A stretch of DNA of 50,491 nt from Chryseobacterium sp. GTDB taxonomy: Bacteria; Bacteroidota; Bacteroidia; Flavobacteriales; Weeksellaceae. The stretch covers positions 1 through 50,491 of the forward strand of contig NZ_JARBTK010000013.1 of assembly GCF_029240215.1 (NCBI RefSeq). The letters are read 5' to 3'. Positions within the stretch are counted from its first letter, which is position 1. Every line of letters starts with the position of its first letter. Under the pieces are notes generated by a model. The model saw only the letters and a list, made by a program, of their open reading frames with translations, was not told the origin of the DNA and searched no databases. Position numbers and translations under genes: made by a program. Of this stretch, positions 25,761-34,913 are shown piece by piece.

Positions 25761-27209
25761 CTATCGTTGATTTTCAGTTATTTTTTTAACGAGGCTATTC
25801 ATGTACACCTCAATATTATCATAATTTTTATCTAAATCTTTTCCGTTGGCGTTTGCTGTTTTCGGATCAAGATTATTTTTGATTTCCCATTCATCGGGCA
25901 TTCCGTCGTTGTCTGAATCAAGCAGAGCTTTTCTGGGTTTTAAATCAGGAAATCCTCCTACATCTTCCTGGGAATCGATGATTCCGTTATCACTTCCACG
26001 CGAACCTTTATAGGTAAATGTTCCGGTTTTAACTTCATTTAGTACCCGTAAATCTACAGCATCTCTTACTAAACTCGCCCCTCCGATTTTCAATAATTTT
26101 TCGTAAGCTTCTTTTGCAGAATGCGTCGTTACATTATGTTGAATATTGTGAGGTTGATTAATTTTAATTGAATTTTTATCAGCATCGGTTAAATTGTAAG
26201 ATGGTTTCATTTGATTGAAAACCCCTAAATTCCAGTTGTCAGCGGTAACTTCCGGACTTCCTTCTACAACATTTCCGTTGATGTAATATTTCCCCCAGAT
26301 GTTGTAAACTTCGGTTTCCGGTTTTTCGTTTTTGTCTATTGCAACAATTCTTTTATTGTTCATCGATGCAGGTCCCGGCTTGTAATAATTGTTGACCATA
26401 TTTACATTCATTCCTTCACCACCGTAAACATTGTTGTGTCCCCAGTTGTAAATTACATTATTTCTAAAATCTGTCAAGTCAGTCAAAGCAAATTTACTTC
26501 CCGCATATTCTCCTAATCTAGGATTTCTGCTGTCGTGATTCGCATAAATATTATGATGAAAAGAAGCGAATTTTCCACCGGCAATTCCGCCATATCCGTG
26601 AGCACCTTTTTGGTGGGCAGAATTTCTCAAACTTTCTGCGATCAAACACCATTGAAGCGTAGTGTTTTCATTGACATAAATAGAAACCGTCTCGTCGGTA
26701 GACCAGCTCATCGAACAATGATCGACCATTAAATTTTTAATAAATCTTGCGCCTAAAGCATCACCTTCATACTTTTTCTTATCACCCATTCTGAATCTCA
26801 TGTAACGGATGATAACGTTGTCTGCTGCTACAAAAGTTTCGTAGTTGGCAACAGTAATTCCGTCTCCGGGAGCGGTTTGTCCGGCAATGGTGACGTGGCC
26901 TTCTTTTATTCTTAATGGTGATTCAAGAAAAATAGTTCCGGCAGTTTTAAAAATAATATATCTTGAACCTTTTTGTTCTAAAGCGTGTCTTAAAGTTCCT
27001 TCAGAACCGTCATCTGTTAATTTAGTTACCAATAAAACTTTTCCGCCACGTCCGCCAGTAGTAAATCTTCCAAAACCTTCTGCGCCGGGAAAACTGATCA
27101 ACTTTCCTGAAACCATCGTTTCAGAATCGGCTGAAGTTTTTATCTGGCTTGTACAGTTTTGTGAAGATAAAAGCCCCAAAAGTAAGAGTGAAGAAAAAGA
27201 AATTTTCAT
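25761..27209 (-). CDS. Pectate lyase, polysaccharide lyase family 1
   Basis: 482 residues with a lipoprotein-like start (LLSSQNCTSQ). PL1 features: FPGAEGFGRFTTGGRGG, GTLRHALEQ, ITIAGQT-like VTIAGQTAPGDG, VDHCSMSWSTDETVSIY and the catalytic Arg in HDSRNPRLG. Near the C terminus DSDNDGMPDEWE is a calcium-binding thrombospondin-type-3-like repeat, common at the end of secreted Bacteroidota lyases. It cleaves polygalacturonate by beta-elimination. It lies between the DUF4861 and CE8 genes of the SusCD operon. Confidence 0.88.
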   Translation of the reverse strand: MKISFSSLLLLGLLSSQNCTSQIKTSADSETMVSGKLISFPGAEGFGRFTTGGRGGKVLLVTKLTDDGSEGTLRHALEQKGSRYIIFKTAGTIFLESPLRIKEGHVTIAGQTAPGDGITVANYETFVAADNVIIRYMRFRMGDKKKYEGDALGARFIKNLMVDHCSMSWSTDETVSIYVNENTTLQWCLIAESLRNSAHQKGAHGYGGIAGGKFASFHHNIYANHDSRNPRLGEYAGSKFALTDLTDFRNNVIYNWGHNNVYGGEGMNVNMVNNYYKPGPASMNNKRIVAIDKNEKPETEVYNIWGKYYINGNVVEGSPEVTADNWNLGVFNQMKPSYNLTDADKNSIKINQPHNIQHNVTTHSAKEAYEKLLKIGGASLVRDAVDLRVLNEVKTGTFTYKGSRGSDNGIIDSQEDVGGFPDLKPRKALLDSDNDGMPDEWEIKNNLDPKTANANGKDLDKNYDNIEVYMNSLVKKITENQR

Positions 27210-27229
27210 GATAATAAATTTGGAATGAT

Positions 27230-28261
27230 TTACTGATTAGCTTTTTTGAAATTCCAATTGTCTTTTCCTGACAGAATATTTTTTGCTGTATATTTTTTAC
27301 TTTGCTCTTTCGTTAGTTGATGTGACCATGAAACTCTTTTTTCAGCAGATGCTCCAGCACCTTTAGAATTGTATTCTCCGTAAAAAGTTGTTTGCTCTGC
27401 ATCCACTTTTCCCCAATTGTGCCAACCTTCAGCTTTAATTGTGGAATCGATTGCGCAGTTGATGTAAACAGTCTTCGCAAAAGGTCTCCAAGGTCTTCCC
27501 AAATATACAGAATTTGCCAAAGCATCTCCCGTTAAATTACAGTTAATAAACACATATCCAAACTCACTTCCTTCCGGAGTAGAGGCAGCAGTAACATAAG
27601 ATGCATTTTTTTTAGAATAAATCGTACAGTCTTCAAAAACGGCAGTTCCCGCTCCGAAAATGTAGTCGGTTGTACCTTCTATATAGCAATTTTTAAAGTA
27701 ATTCCTTGAAAGTTTAGTTTTATCGGGATTGTCCTGAGTTCCTTTTGTATAAAGTGTATCTTGGAATCCTAGAAATCTGCAGTTTTCAAAGGCTATTTTA
27801 TCTCCTGCTGTCAAAACTGCAACAGCTTGTCCGACTGGTCCAGCGTCGTTTTGAAAGGTGATGTTTTTTGCTGAGAAATCATCAGAAAAAATAAAGATTG
27901 TGGATGACCCTGTAGTCCCTATATTTTTTCCTTCTGTATTCTGCTTTGAAGCATAATCGCTATAAACTAAAATGGTGTTTTCTGCATTTTCTCCAATCAA
28001 ACTGATCGGGCTTTTTGCAGCAGATACGGTGATTTTTTCTCTGTAAGTTCCGGGTTTTACAATGATTTTTGTTCTTCCTGTTTTTCCTTCTTCAACAGAA
28101 TTGATGGCCTGCTGAATGGTAGTGTAATTACCTTTTCCGTCTTTCGAAACGATGATTATTTTCTCTTTTACTTCATTAATTCTGAAAGAAAGAAAACTGA
28201 TGATGACTACTGAAAAAATTGATAAGAATTTTATTTTTCTGTAAAAACTTGAAATCCTCAT
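27230..28261 (-). CDS. Pectinesterase (pectin methylesterase), CE8, second copy
   Basis: 343 residues with an N-terminal signal or anchor (FSVVIISFLSF). CE8 motifs: GKGNYTTIQQAINSV, GQAVAVLTAGD, GFQDTLYTK, TDYIFGAGTAVF and LGRPWRPFAKTVY. It demethylates pectin. It is the first enzyme gene after susCD and is separated from susD by a 12-bp-stem hairpin. A 13-base match to the operator core (AATCGATTGCGCA, 27445-27457) falls inside the coding sequence; it is probably chance or a weak auxiliary site. Confidence 0.9.
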   Translation of the reverse strand: MRISSFYRKIKFLSIFSVVIISFLSFRINEVKEKIIIVSKDGKGNYTTIQQAINSVEEGKTGRTKIIVKPGTYREKITVSAAKSPISLIGENAENTILVYSDYASKQNTEGKNIGTTGSSTIFIFSDDFSAKNITFQNDAGPVGQAVAVLTAGDKIAFENCRFLGFQDTLYTKGTQDNPDKTKLSRNYFKNCYIEGTTDYIFGAGTAVFEDCTIYSKKNASYVTAASTPEGSEFGYVFINCNLTGDALANSVYLGRPWRPFAKTVYINCAIDSTIKAEGWHNWGKVDAEQTTFYGEYNSKGAGASAEKRVSWSHQLTKEQSKKYTAKNILSGKDNWNFKKANQ

Positions 28262-28284
28262 AGATTTTAATTTTTCATTAGGAA

Positions 28285-28323
28285 AATACAGACTTTACTC
28301 CGGTGAAGAAGAAAGTCTGTATT
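28285..28323 (-). promoter_or_regulatory. Intercistronic stem-loop between susD and the CAZyme genes
   Basis: A perfect 12-bp stem (AATACAGACTTT / AAAGTCTGTATT, 28285-28296 with 28312-28323) with a 15-base loop lies 26 bases after the susD stop. Only a short TTTT follows, so a partial terminator or an mRNA 3'-stabilising structure that keeps susCD transcript above the downstream enzyme genes is more likely than full termination. Confidence 0.6.
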
Positions 28324-28349
28324 GAAATTAATATGAATGTATCTTGATT

Positions 28350-30173
28350 CTAATAACCGTAATCTTGGGTAAGATTGTAGTTAGAATTTACAACGTCTAA
28401 AGCCAGTGGAAGCAATTCTTTCCTGTTTGGCTGGAAATAATGCGCATAACTCTTTACGGGATCTCCACTGATGTAGGGCTGCGTCATCGCAAGTCTCCAG
28501 TTTATTTTTGTATATCCGGAAGGTGTTGCCACACTTTGATTAGGACTGTAGAAAATATCTGTTTTTGCTACTCCTGTCATTGTATAGAAATCTATATCTG
28601 TAACGTTTTGCTGAGCGGTTTTGTCTTTACCATAAGCTACTTTTTTATAGAAAATATATTCAGGAACATTGGCGTAAATACCTGTACCATTCATGAATTG
28701 GGTAAGTTTAGCTTTCGTTTCATTAATTTTAGTTTCTAATAAATTCCAACGAATCAGGTCGTATTTTCTAAGTCCTTCTCCACCAAACTCCAATTGTCTT
28801 TCTTTTACAATATAATTAAAGAACCCTGTTTTGTCTGTAGGAATAGTTCCTACCTGTCCTAAATTTCCTGCATAAGCTCTTTGTCTTACAGACATCACTG
28901 CATTGATCGCTTCTGGAGAAGGTCCGCTGTGAAGTTCGTTATCTGCTTCGGCAAACATCAACAGAATGTCAGAATATCTTAATAATGGCCAGTCAATTCC
29001 AAGGTTCTGAGAAGTTCCTGTAATGGATGTCCATGATTTTCTGAATTTACCGTCATTCCAGTTGATTGATGTCTGAAGTTCTTGCTGTTTTGTGGTGCTT
29101 ACTCTGAAGATGGCAATATTTACGTCTCTTCTTAGGTCGTATTTAGTAAACTCATAAAAATATACAGGAATTGCATTGATCCCTCCTGAAGATTTCCAGT
29201 CTGTATCATCATGTCTCAAGCCGTTGTAGTAACCAATTTTACTGTCTGTTCTTGAGTTTCCACCGAAGGCTCCGATAGCATAGATCACTTCGTTTGTTGC
29301 ATCCGGAATATTGGTATGTAATGATCTGAATAATCCTTCATAACTTGGGTTCAGCTGATGTTGTCCGGAATTCATGATGTCTTTGCATTCATCGTATGCA
29401 ATTTGATAATATTTCTGCGGATTAGAACCCTGTAACATTTGCTGCGGACTTCTTCTTAAAGAATATCCTGCTCTTGATAAAGCGATTCTTGCTCTTAAAC
29501 CTTTTACTGCACCTTTTGAAATTCTCTGTGCTGTGGTTCCGCCTTCTGACCTCCAAGGCACAAGGTTTTCTGCTTTTAATAAATCTTCAAGAATTTTATC
29601 ATAAATAACATCTCTGTCTGTTTTTGCAAGGTACAAGTCAGGAAGGTCTGCAGATGGAACCTCCTGAAACGGAACATCACCCCAGTTTTTAATCAGATCA
29701 TAATAAAAATGGGCTCTTAATGTTAAAGCTTCACCTAGATATCTGTCCATTAATTTTTTGTCTGCTGCAGAACCTGTTTGGTAAACCGGAGAAATCGGAA
29801 TGTTTTTAATCACAAGATTCGCTCTTTCAATCCCTGCATAAGTATCTAAGAAAGGTCTTAAAAGTTCTGTATTGGTAGGTATTGCACCAAAGCAACTAAT
29901 TCCTCTTCTGTCATTGGCATTATAATCCCCGGAAGTTCTAAAATCGTCTCCGGATTGCGTAAGGATAAGATTCATTCTCTGACCATAGGTATTGTCACCC
30001 ATAGTAGCGTTATAAACTCCCACCAATGCTGAAAAGGTATCAGAAGCGGAGTCAAATTGCTGTTCTTCAGCTGTATTAGATAAGCTTTCTACATCCAGAT
30101 AGTCTTCACATGAATTTAAAGATATGAGTCCTACAATTGAAAATATAATAGCTAAAAATTTATTTTTCTTCAT
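28350..30173 (-). CDS. susD: SusD/RagB family surface glycan-binding lipoprotein
   Basis: 607 residues. Lipobox LNSC (ISLNSCEDYLDVES) predicts an outer-surface lipoprotein. SusD-type features: an N-terminal TPR-like helical part (GVYNATMGD, YAGIERANLVIKNIP, LGEALTLRAHFYYDLIKNWGDVP) and the C-terminal RQLEFGGEGLRKYDLIRWN. It binds pectic oligosaccharides and closes over the SusC partner encoded 10 bases upstream. Specificity for homo- or rhamnogalacturonan fragments is inferred from the surrounding enzymes. Confidence 0.92.
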   Translation of the reverse strand: MKKNKFLAIIFSIVGLISLNSCEDYLDVESLSNTAEEQQFDSASDTFSALVGVYNATMGDNTYGQRMNLILTQSGDDFRTSGDYNANDRRGISCFGAIPTNTELLRPFLDTYAGIERANLVIKNIPISPVYQTGSAADKKLMDRYLGEALTLRAHFYYDLIKNWGDVPFQEVPSADLPDLYLAKTDRDVIYDKILEDLLKAENLVPWRSEGGTTAQRISKGAVKGLRARIALSRAGYSLRRSPQQMLQGSNPQKYYQIAYDECKDIMNSGQHQLNPSYEGLFRSLHTNIPDATNEVIYAIGAFGGNSRTDSKIGYYNGLRHDDTDWKSSGGINAIPVYFYEFTKYDLRRDVNIAIFRVSTTKQQELQTSINWNDGKFRKSWTSITGTSQNLGIDWPLLRYSDILLMFAEADNELHSGPSPEAINAVMSVRQRAYAGNLGQVGTIPTDKTGFFNYIVKERQLEFGGEGLRKYDLIRWNLLETKINETKAKLTQFMNGTGIYANVPEYIFYKKVAYGKDKTAQQNVTDIDFYTMTGVAKTDIFYSPNQSVATPSGYTKINWRLAMTQPYISGDPVKSYAHYFQPNRKELLPLALDVVNSNYNLTQDYGY

Positions 30174-30183
30174 AATATTAGGT

Positions 30184-33100
30184 TTAAAAAGTTATATCTA
30201 CTCCTGATAAGATAAATCTGCTACGTGGGTAAGCTGCGTAATCTACACCAGGTGTTAAAGGATTTCTTCTCGTGTTAGCCTCCGGATCATATCCGGAATA
30301 TCCTGTTAAAGTAAACACATTATTCATTGTAAAGTATAATCTGAAATTTGAAAGACCTAACTGTTTAATAAATTCTTTACCCAAAGAATATCCTAACGTA
30401 ACGTTATTTAATCTTAAGAAAGATCCATCTTCAATAGCATACGAATGTAAGAAATATGCACCAGCCGGCGGAGTCCACATGGTTGTATTGGCATTTAAAG
30501 CTGCCAATGCAGTTGGATCATTTACTTTTTCTCCGGCATCATTAAACCATCTCCATCTGTCGGCTACTTCAGCCAGCATATTATTGTCTCTGTATTGATA
30601 TTGCGTTGAATACTCAACTTTATTGGCATTATATACTTTATTCCCGACAGAGAAATTGAACATTAGACTCATATCCCAGTTTTTGTAACGGAATGTTTGG
30701 CTAAAACCACCATAGAACTTAGGCTGTGCATTTCCCAGATCTGTCATGTCCTTATTATCAATGATGCCATCACCATTCAGATCCTGAAGCTTAAGATCTC
30801 CGGGTTGTATAGGTTTTGATCCGTTGGCTGCTGCGGAAGCATTCGGTATACCAGCTTTCAGAGTATATACTTGTGTAGCGGCATTATAATCAAAATCACT
30901 GATTTCGTATCTTCCTGCTGTTACATATCCCCAATAAGTACCTACCGGCTTACCAACCTGTACAAGAAAGTCATTTAAGTTATTTTGCCAACCTGAAGGA
31001 TATGTATAAGAATAAGCACTTGCTGCGGCACTGCTTCCTAAACTTTTAATCGTGTTTTTATTTGATGAAATATTGGCGTCCATCTTCCAGGTAAAGTTAT
31101 CTTTATTGATAATGGTACTTCCTACAGAGAATTCAATACCTTTATTGGTGGTACTTCCTGAATTCTGATATTGATATTCATATCCTCTGTCTTTAGGAAT
31201 TTGTGCCAAAAGCAATAAGTCTTTAGTATCTGTCTGATAGAGGTCTAAGCTACCATATACTTTTCCTTTGAATAACCCAAAATCTAAACCGATATTTTTA
31301 GATGTTGCTGTTTCCCATTTTACATTTTTATTTGCCATGATATTTCCTGTTGTAGCACCAGGTGTTACATTGGTTCCAAAGGCATATCCATAGTCGGATG
31401 ATGTTGTAAAAAAGGTATCATATAAAAATGCCCCGATTCTATTGTTTCCGGACAAACCGTATCCTGCACGAAGCTTTAATTCACTGATGGTTTTGCTGTC
31501 TTTCAGGAAATTTTCTTCCGCAATTTTCCATGCAACAGATCCTGAAGGGAAATATCCCCATCTGTTTCCCGGTCCGAAAACACTCGAGCCATCTGCTCTC
31601 ATGGAAGCTGTAAGGATATATTTGTTTTTGAAAATATAATTGGCTCTTCCAAAAAATGAAGCTAATCTATCAGGTGCTCTTCCTGCTCTTGGTGCATCCT
31701 GTACCAATCCGGATGGTGGAGAAGCTAACTGGATATTGGCAAATGCTTCTTCAGAATTTATTGATTTTGGGAACCATTTTATTGTCATAGCTAATGATTC
31801 TCCATCTGTTTTCACAATTTCTTGTCCTGCCAATAAATCAAGCTTATGATTTCCAAATGTTTTTCTGAAATTTAATGTATTGGTATTGGTAATTCTTCTC
31901 GTCTGGGCCTGGCTTAAAAATACTACAGGTTGATCATTATTCTGTCTTGCAAGGCTGGTGATAGTGCCTGAAAACTGATTGATCTTTTCATCTCTCTGTA
32001 CATATCCGATAACACTTCTGAATGTAAAATTTTTATTAATTTTATATTCCAAAACTCCGTTAAGAAGTAAATCATTCCTGCCATTCTCCTTAATTTCATT
32101 ATTCGCTAAAAGAACAGGATTTACAAGATTGGTCTCATTGGCAAATAAAGGATCAAAATCATCAACATTTACTGTAGATCCTCCTTCAAATGGCTGATAT
32201 CTTACGGCATTTCTTAATCGGTTGGTGCTTTGGGAGCCTGTAGAGGATGTTCCTGCTCCGAAAATGGTCTGTCGGCTGTATCTGGCATTCAATGTCATGC
32301 TTACTTTCTTGGAAAGATCATAATCATATTTGAAATTGACCATATTTCTTTTAAATCCGGAACCAATCATAATTCCGTCTTCCTGTACATTATTTAAAGA
32401 TAATGAGAAAGATGAATTGTCGGATCCGCCTGTAACCGCAAGATTATGAGTGAAGTTGAAGGCTTCTCTTCCGAAAACTTCATCCTGCCAGTCTCTTTTC
32501 TTGATGTCTTTGTATTTAGTTGCAATTTGATCGTACGTTCCGTATCTTGCCTTAAAAGCATCAATATCAGTCTGTACACCACCTTTGTTGTAAACTTCGT
32601 ACTGATACAGCACAAATTGATAAGGATCTAAGACATCAATCGTATTCTGGATTTTTCTTACTCCTAAAAATCCGTTATAATTAATGGATGTTTTAGCTCT
32701 TTTACGACCTCCTTTTGTGGTAATCAAAACCACACCGTTGGCGCCTCTTGCTCCATAAATGTTGGTAGAAGAAGCATCTTTCAGTACCTCGATAGATTCG
32801 ATTTCTTTAGGTGATAAAATAGACAACGCATTGTCCATCTGAACTCCGTCTACGATGTAGAGGGGTGCATTGCTCCCTGTAATAGAGTTACCTCCTCGGA
32901 TGACAATGTCTACATCAGCACCCGGAGCACCTTCACTTAATGCTACTTTTACTCCGGCCATTCTTCCTTGAATAGCTTCGGCCGCATTGGTCGATGGCAT
33001 ATCCTTGATTGCTTCTGCTTTTACAGATGATACGGCGTTGGTAACATCTTTTTTAGAGACTTTGGTATAACCTACCAAAACCACTTCGTCAATATTGGTT

Positions 33101-33195
33101 TCCTTTTCTTTGCCTTTCTCCTGCGCCATACCAAGTACCGGAAGCAGAAAGACAGATAGATATAACCACTTAATTGATTGTACTTTTTTATTCAT
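30184..33195 (-). CDS. susC: SusC/RagA family TonB-linked outer-membrane transporter
   Basis: 1003 residues. After the signal peptide (LPVLGMAQ) a TonB-box-like EVVLVGYTKVSKKDV leads directly into the plug (AEAIQGRMAGVKVALSEGAPGADVDIVIRGGNS, APLYIVDGVQM, DASSTNIYGARGANGVVLITTK) and then a 22-strand-type barrel ending LSGVDITF. The CarboxypepD-like domain usually found before the plug in SusC proteins is absent. It imports pectic oligosaccharides into the periplasm with SusD. It is the first gene of the minus-strand operon, opposite kduI. Confidence 0.93.
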   Translation of the reverse strand: MNKKVQSIKWLYLSVFLLPVLGMAQEKGKEKETNIDEVVLVGYTKVSKKDVTNAVSSVKAEAIKDMPSTNAAEAIQGRMAGVKVALSEGAPGADVDIVIRGGNSITGSNAPLYIVDGVQMDNALSILSPKEIESIEVLKDASSTNIYGARGANGVVLITTKGGRKRAKTSINYNGFLGVRKIQNTIDVLDPYQFVLYQYEVYNKGGVQTDIDAFKARYGTYDQIATKYKDIKKRDWQDEVFGREAFNFTHNLAVTGGSDNSSFSLSLNNVQEDGIMIGSGFKRNMVNFKYDYDLSKKVSMTLNARYSRQTIFGAGTSSTGSQSTNRLRNAVRYQPFEGGSTVNVDDFDPLFANETNLVNPVLLANNEIKENGRNDLLLNGVLEYKINKNFTFRSVIGYVQRDEKINQFSGTITSLARQNNDQPVVFLSQAQTRRITNTNTLNFRKTFGNHKLDLLAGQEIVKTDGESLAMTIKWFPKSINSEEAFANIQLASPPSGLVQDAPRAGRAPDRLASFFGRANYIFKNKYILTASMRADGSSVFGPGNRWGYFPSGSVAWKIAEENFLKDSKTISELKLRAGYGLSGNNRIGAFLYDTFFTTSSDYGYAFGTNVTPGATTGNIMANKNVKWETATSKNIGLDFGLFKGKVYGSLDLYQTDTKDLLLLAQIPKDRGYEYQYQNSGSTTNKGIEFSVGSTIINKDNFTWKMDANISSNKNTIKSLGSSAAASAYSYTYPSGWQNNLNDFLVQVGKPVGTYWGYVTAGRYEISDFDYNAATQVYTLKAGIPNASAAANGSKPIQPGDLKLQDLNGDGIIDNKDMTDLGNAQPKFYGGFSQTFRYKNWDMSLMFNFSVGNKVYNANKVEYSTQYQYRDNNMLAEVADRWRWFNDAGEKVNDPTALAALNANTTMWTPPAGAYFLHSYAIEDGSFLRLNNVTLGYSLGKEFIKQLGLSNFRLYFTMNNVFTLTGYSGYDPEANTRRNPLTPGVDYAAYPRSRFILSGVDITF

Positions 33196-33225
33196 TATTA
33201 TATCCTTATAGTTTTAAAGTATGGT

Positions 33226-33249
33226 CAGAAGGCATTTACATACCTTCTG
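33226..33249 (-). promoter_or_regulatory. 5' leader hairpin of susC
   Basis: A perfect 7-bp stem (CAGAAGG / CCTTCTG) with a 10-base loop lies 31-54 bases upstream of the susC ATG, between it and operator copy B. It would form in the mRNA leader and could stabilise the transcript or affect initiation. Confidence 0.35.
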
Positions 33250-33309
33250 CTTAGTTTTTTTGTGGATTTAAGTACTCTGTATAGTTTCAAATGTCATTAC
33301 GCATTTTAT

Positions 33310-33328
33310 AGTGCAATCGATTGCGTAA
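33310..33328 (-). promoter_or_regulatory. LacI-type operator-like site, copy B (susC side)
   Basis: Contains the perfect palindrome GCAATCGATTGC (33313-33324), 115-133 bases upstream of the susC start. The 19-mer agrees with copy A at 17 positions when read on the minus strand. It probably controls the SusCD and CAZyme operon through the LacI-family protein at 48486-49514. Confidence 0.65.
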
Positions 33329-33929
33329 TTTTCACAAAACATATTATCGTGGCTTCTAAACTAATATTATTTTTCAATACGCAAAGAAAAAAATATTATT
33401 TTTTTATTAATTTGATTGTTTGATTTGTTTAAAAATACAAAATATATGAGCTTAAAATTAATTTAAGTAATTGATAATTAATATATTGTTATCGTTTCAT
33501 GAAGTGTGAACGATTGTTAAAAAAAACTTTATTTTTTAACATGTTTGAGATTAAAATTTAATAAAATTACCCTTAAAAACATATAATTTTCTTGTTAAAA
33601 AACTCCCAAAACAGATACTCAATGATCGTATTTTAAAATTTTTCGTGATTTTTATCATTTTTTTTACATCAGAATAAATCTTTATTTTATAAATAACACC
33701 GAATTACAAAAATTTAACATCTTTTGATTATAAAAACCAAAATATCATTATGTATATAGCATTTAGGCTTTGAATATCTGTTTTTGTGGCATGATTTTTA
33801 TTTTTCTAAACGTTTGATCACAATTTCGTTAAAAATCTTTTGAAATATTTTCTTAAATTTTCTTAAATTATTTACTTTATTTGGTTTTATTTATTTGATT
33901 TTCAATATTTTGAAAAAATAAAAGAATTT
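33329..33929. other. Very AT-rich divergent intergenic region between susC and kduI
   Basis: About 600 bp of long A and T runs with no credible ORF, repeat or hairpin. It presumably holds the susC promoter; I found no exact TAnnTTTG element for it on the minus strand. The two operators lie at its outer ends. Confidence 0.45.
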
Positions 33930-33963
33930 TTTGTTAACGGAATACTTATTATATATATATTTA
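33930..33963 (+). promoter_or_regulatory. Candidate promoter of the kduI operon
   Basis: TTTG at 33930-33933 and TATATTTA at 33956-33963 (7 of 8 to TAnnTTTG) are 22 bases apart, at the upper end of usual spacing. Transcription would start near 33970, so operator copy C (33999) would lie about 30 bases downstream, suited to repression. The setting is AT-rich, so chance matches are easy. Confidence 0.35.
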
Positions 33964-33998
33964 ACAACAAGTATTTCTGTACAGTTTTAGTGTAATTT

Positions 33999-34017
33999 AA
34001 TGCAATCGATTACGCAA
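33999..34017 (+). promoter_or_regulatory. LacI-type operator-like site, copy C (kduI side)
   Basis: AATGCAATCGATTACGCAA is, on the minus strand, an 18-of-19 match to copy A. The palindrome has one imperfect position (GCAATCGATTAC). It lies 50-68 bases upstream of the kduI start, downstream of the candidate promoter. Confidence 0.65.
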
Positions 34018-34066
34018 TGTTTAACAGGTTTTTTAGAAACCGTAATTTAAGTTTAAAATCTAGAGT

Positions 34067-34903
34067 ATGACAAAATCAGAATTTCGATACGCCCATCATC
34101 CCGAAGATGTAAAAAAATATACAACTGAAGATTTGAGAAGGGAGTTTCTAATCAATGATTTATTTAATGAAGATCAAATCAATGTAGTGTATTCTATGTA
34201 CGACAGAATGATCGTAGGTGGCGCAATGCCTTTAAATAGTGCACTAAAGCTTGAGCCTACCGATGATCTGAAGGCTGGAAACTTCCTTGATAGAAGAGAA
34301 TTAGGAATCATCAACGTTGGCGCTGCCGGAAAGGTAACCGTTGACGGAGAAGTTTTCGAACTTGGAAATAAGGAAGCTCTATACATCGGAAAAGGAGCAA
34401 AAGATGTTGTTTTTGAAAACGGAAATGAAGGTCAGACTTTATTCTATTTCAATTCTGCACCAGCTCATCATACTTTCCCTACAAAGAAAATCACTAAAAA
34501 TGAAGCCGAAATTGTAGAATTAGGTGAAGCAAAATACGCAAACAGACGTACAATTAATAAACTGATTGTTAACAGCGTATTGGAAACCTGCCAGCTGCAA
34601 ATGGGAATGACCGAGTTGCACGAAGGAAGTGTTTGGAACACAATGCCTTCTCACACGCATACCCGAAGAATGGAAGCTTATTTTTATTTTGATCTTGAAG
34701 AAGGGCAGGCGGTAAGTCATTTCCTTGGCCAGCCGAATGAGACCCGTCATATCTTTATGAAAAACAATGAGGCAGTCTTGTCTCCGGAATGGTCTATTCA
34801 CTCAGGAGTTGGTACTTCCAACTACACTTTTATCTGGGGAATGGCAGGAGAAAATATGGATTATGGCGACATGGACGCTGTTAAAACTAACGAACTAAAG
34901 TAA
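34067..34903 (+). CDS. kduI: 5-dehydro-4-deoxy-D-glucuronate isomerase
   Basis: 278 residues, the normal KduI length, cytoplasmic. Metal ligands fall in PSHTHTRRMEAYFYF: His196, His198 and Glu203, the same numbering as described for the E. coli enzyme, with a later His in SPEWSIHSGVGTSNY. It isomerises 5-keto-4-deoxyuronate (from unsaturated galacturonate via KdgF) to 2,5-diketo-3-deoxygluconate. First gene of the hexuronate operon; kduD follows 10 bases later. Confidence 0.95.
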   Translation: MTKSEFRYAHHPEDVKKYTTEDLRREFLINDLFNEDQINVVYSMYDRMIVGGAMPLNSALKLEPTDDLKAGNFLDRRELGIINVGAAGKVTVDGEVFELGNKEALYIGKGAKDVVFENGNEGQTLFYFNSAPAHHTFPTKKITKNEAEIVELGEAKYANRRTINKLIVNSVLETCQLQMGMTELHEGSVWNTMPSHTHTRRMEAYFYFDLEEGQAVSHFLGQPNETRHIFMKNNEAVLSPEWSIHSGVGTSNYTFIWGMAGENMDYGDMDAVKTNELK

Positions 34904-34913
34904 TTTTTTCTAC

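Noticed and set aside
27443..27461. Fourth LacI operator inside the CE8 gene
   Set aside because: Only a 13-base core matches and it encodes normal CE8 residues, so chance is the simpler explanation; kept only as a note.
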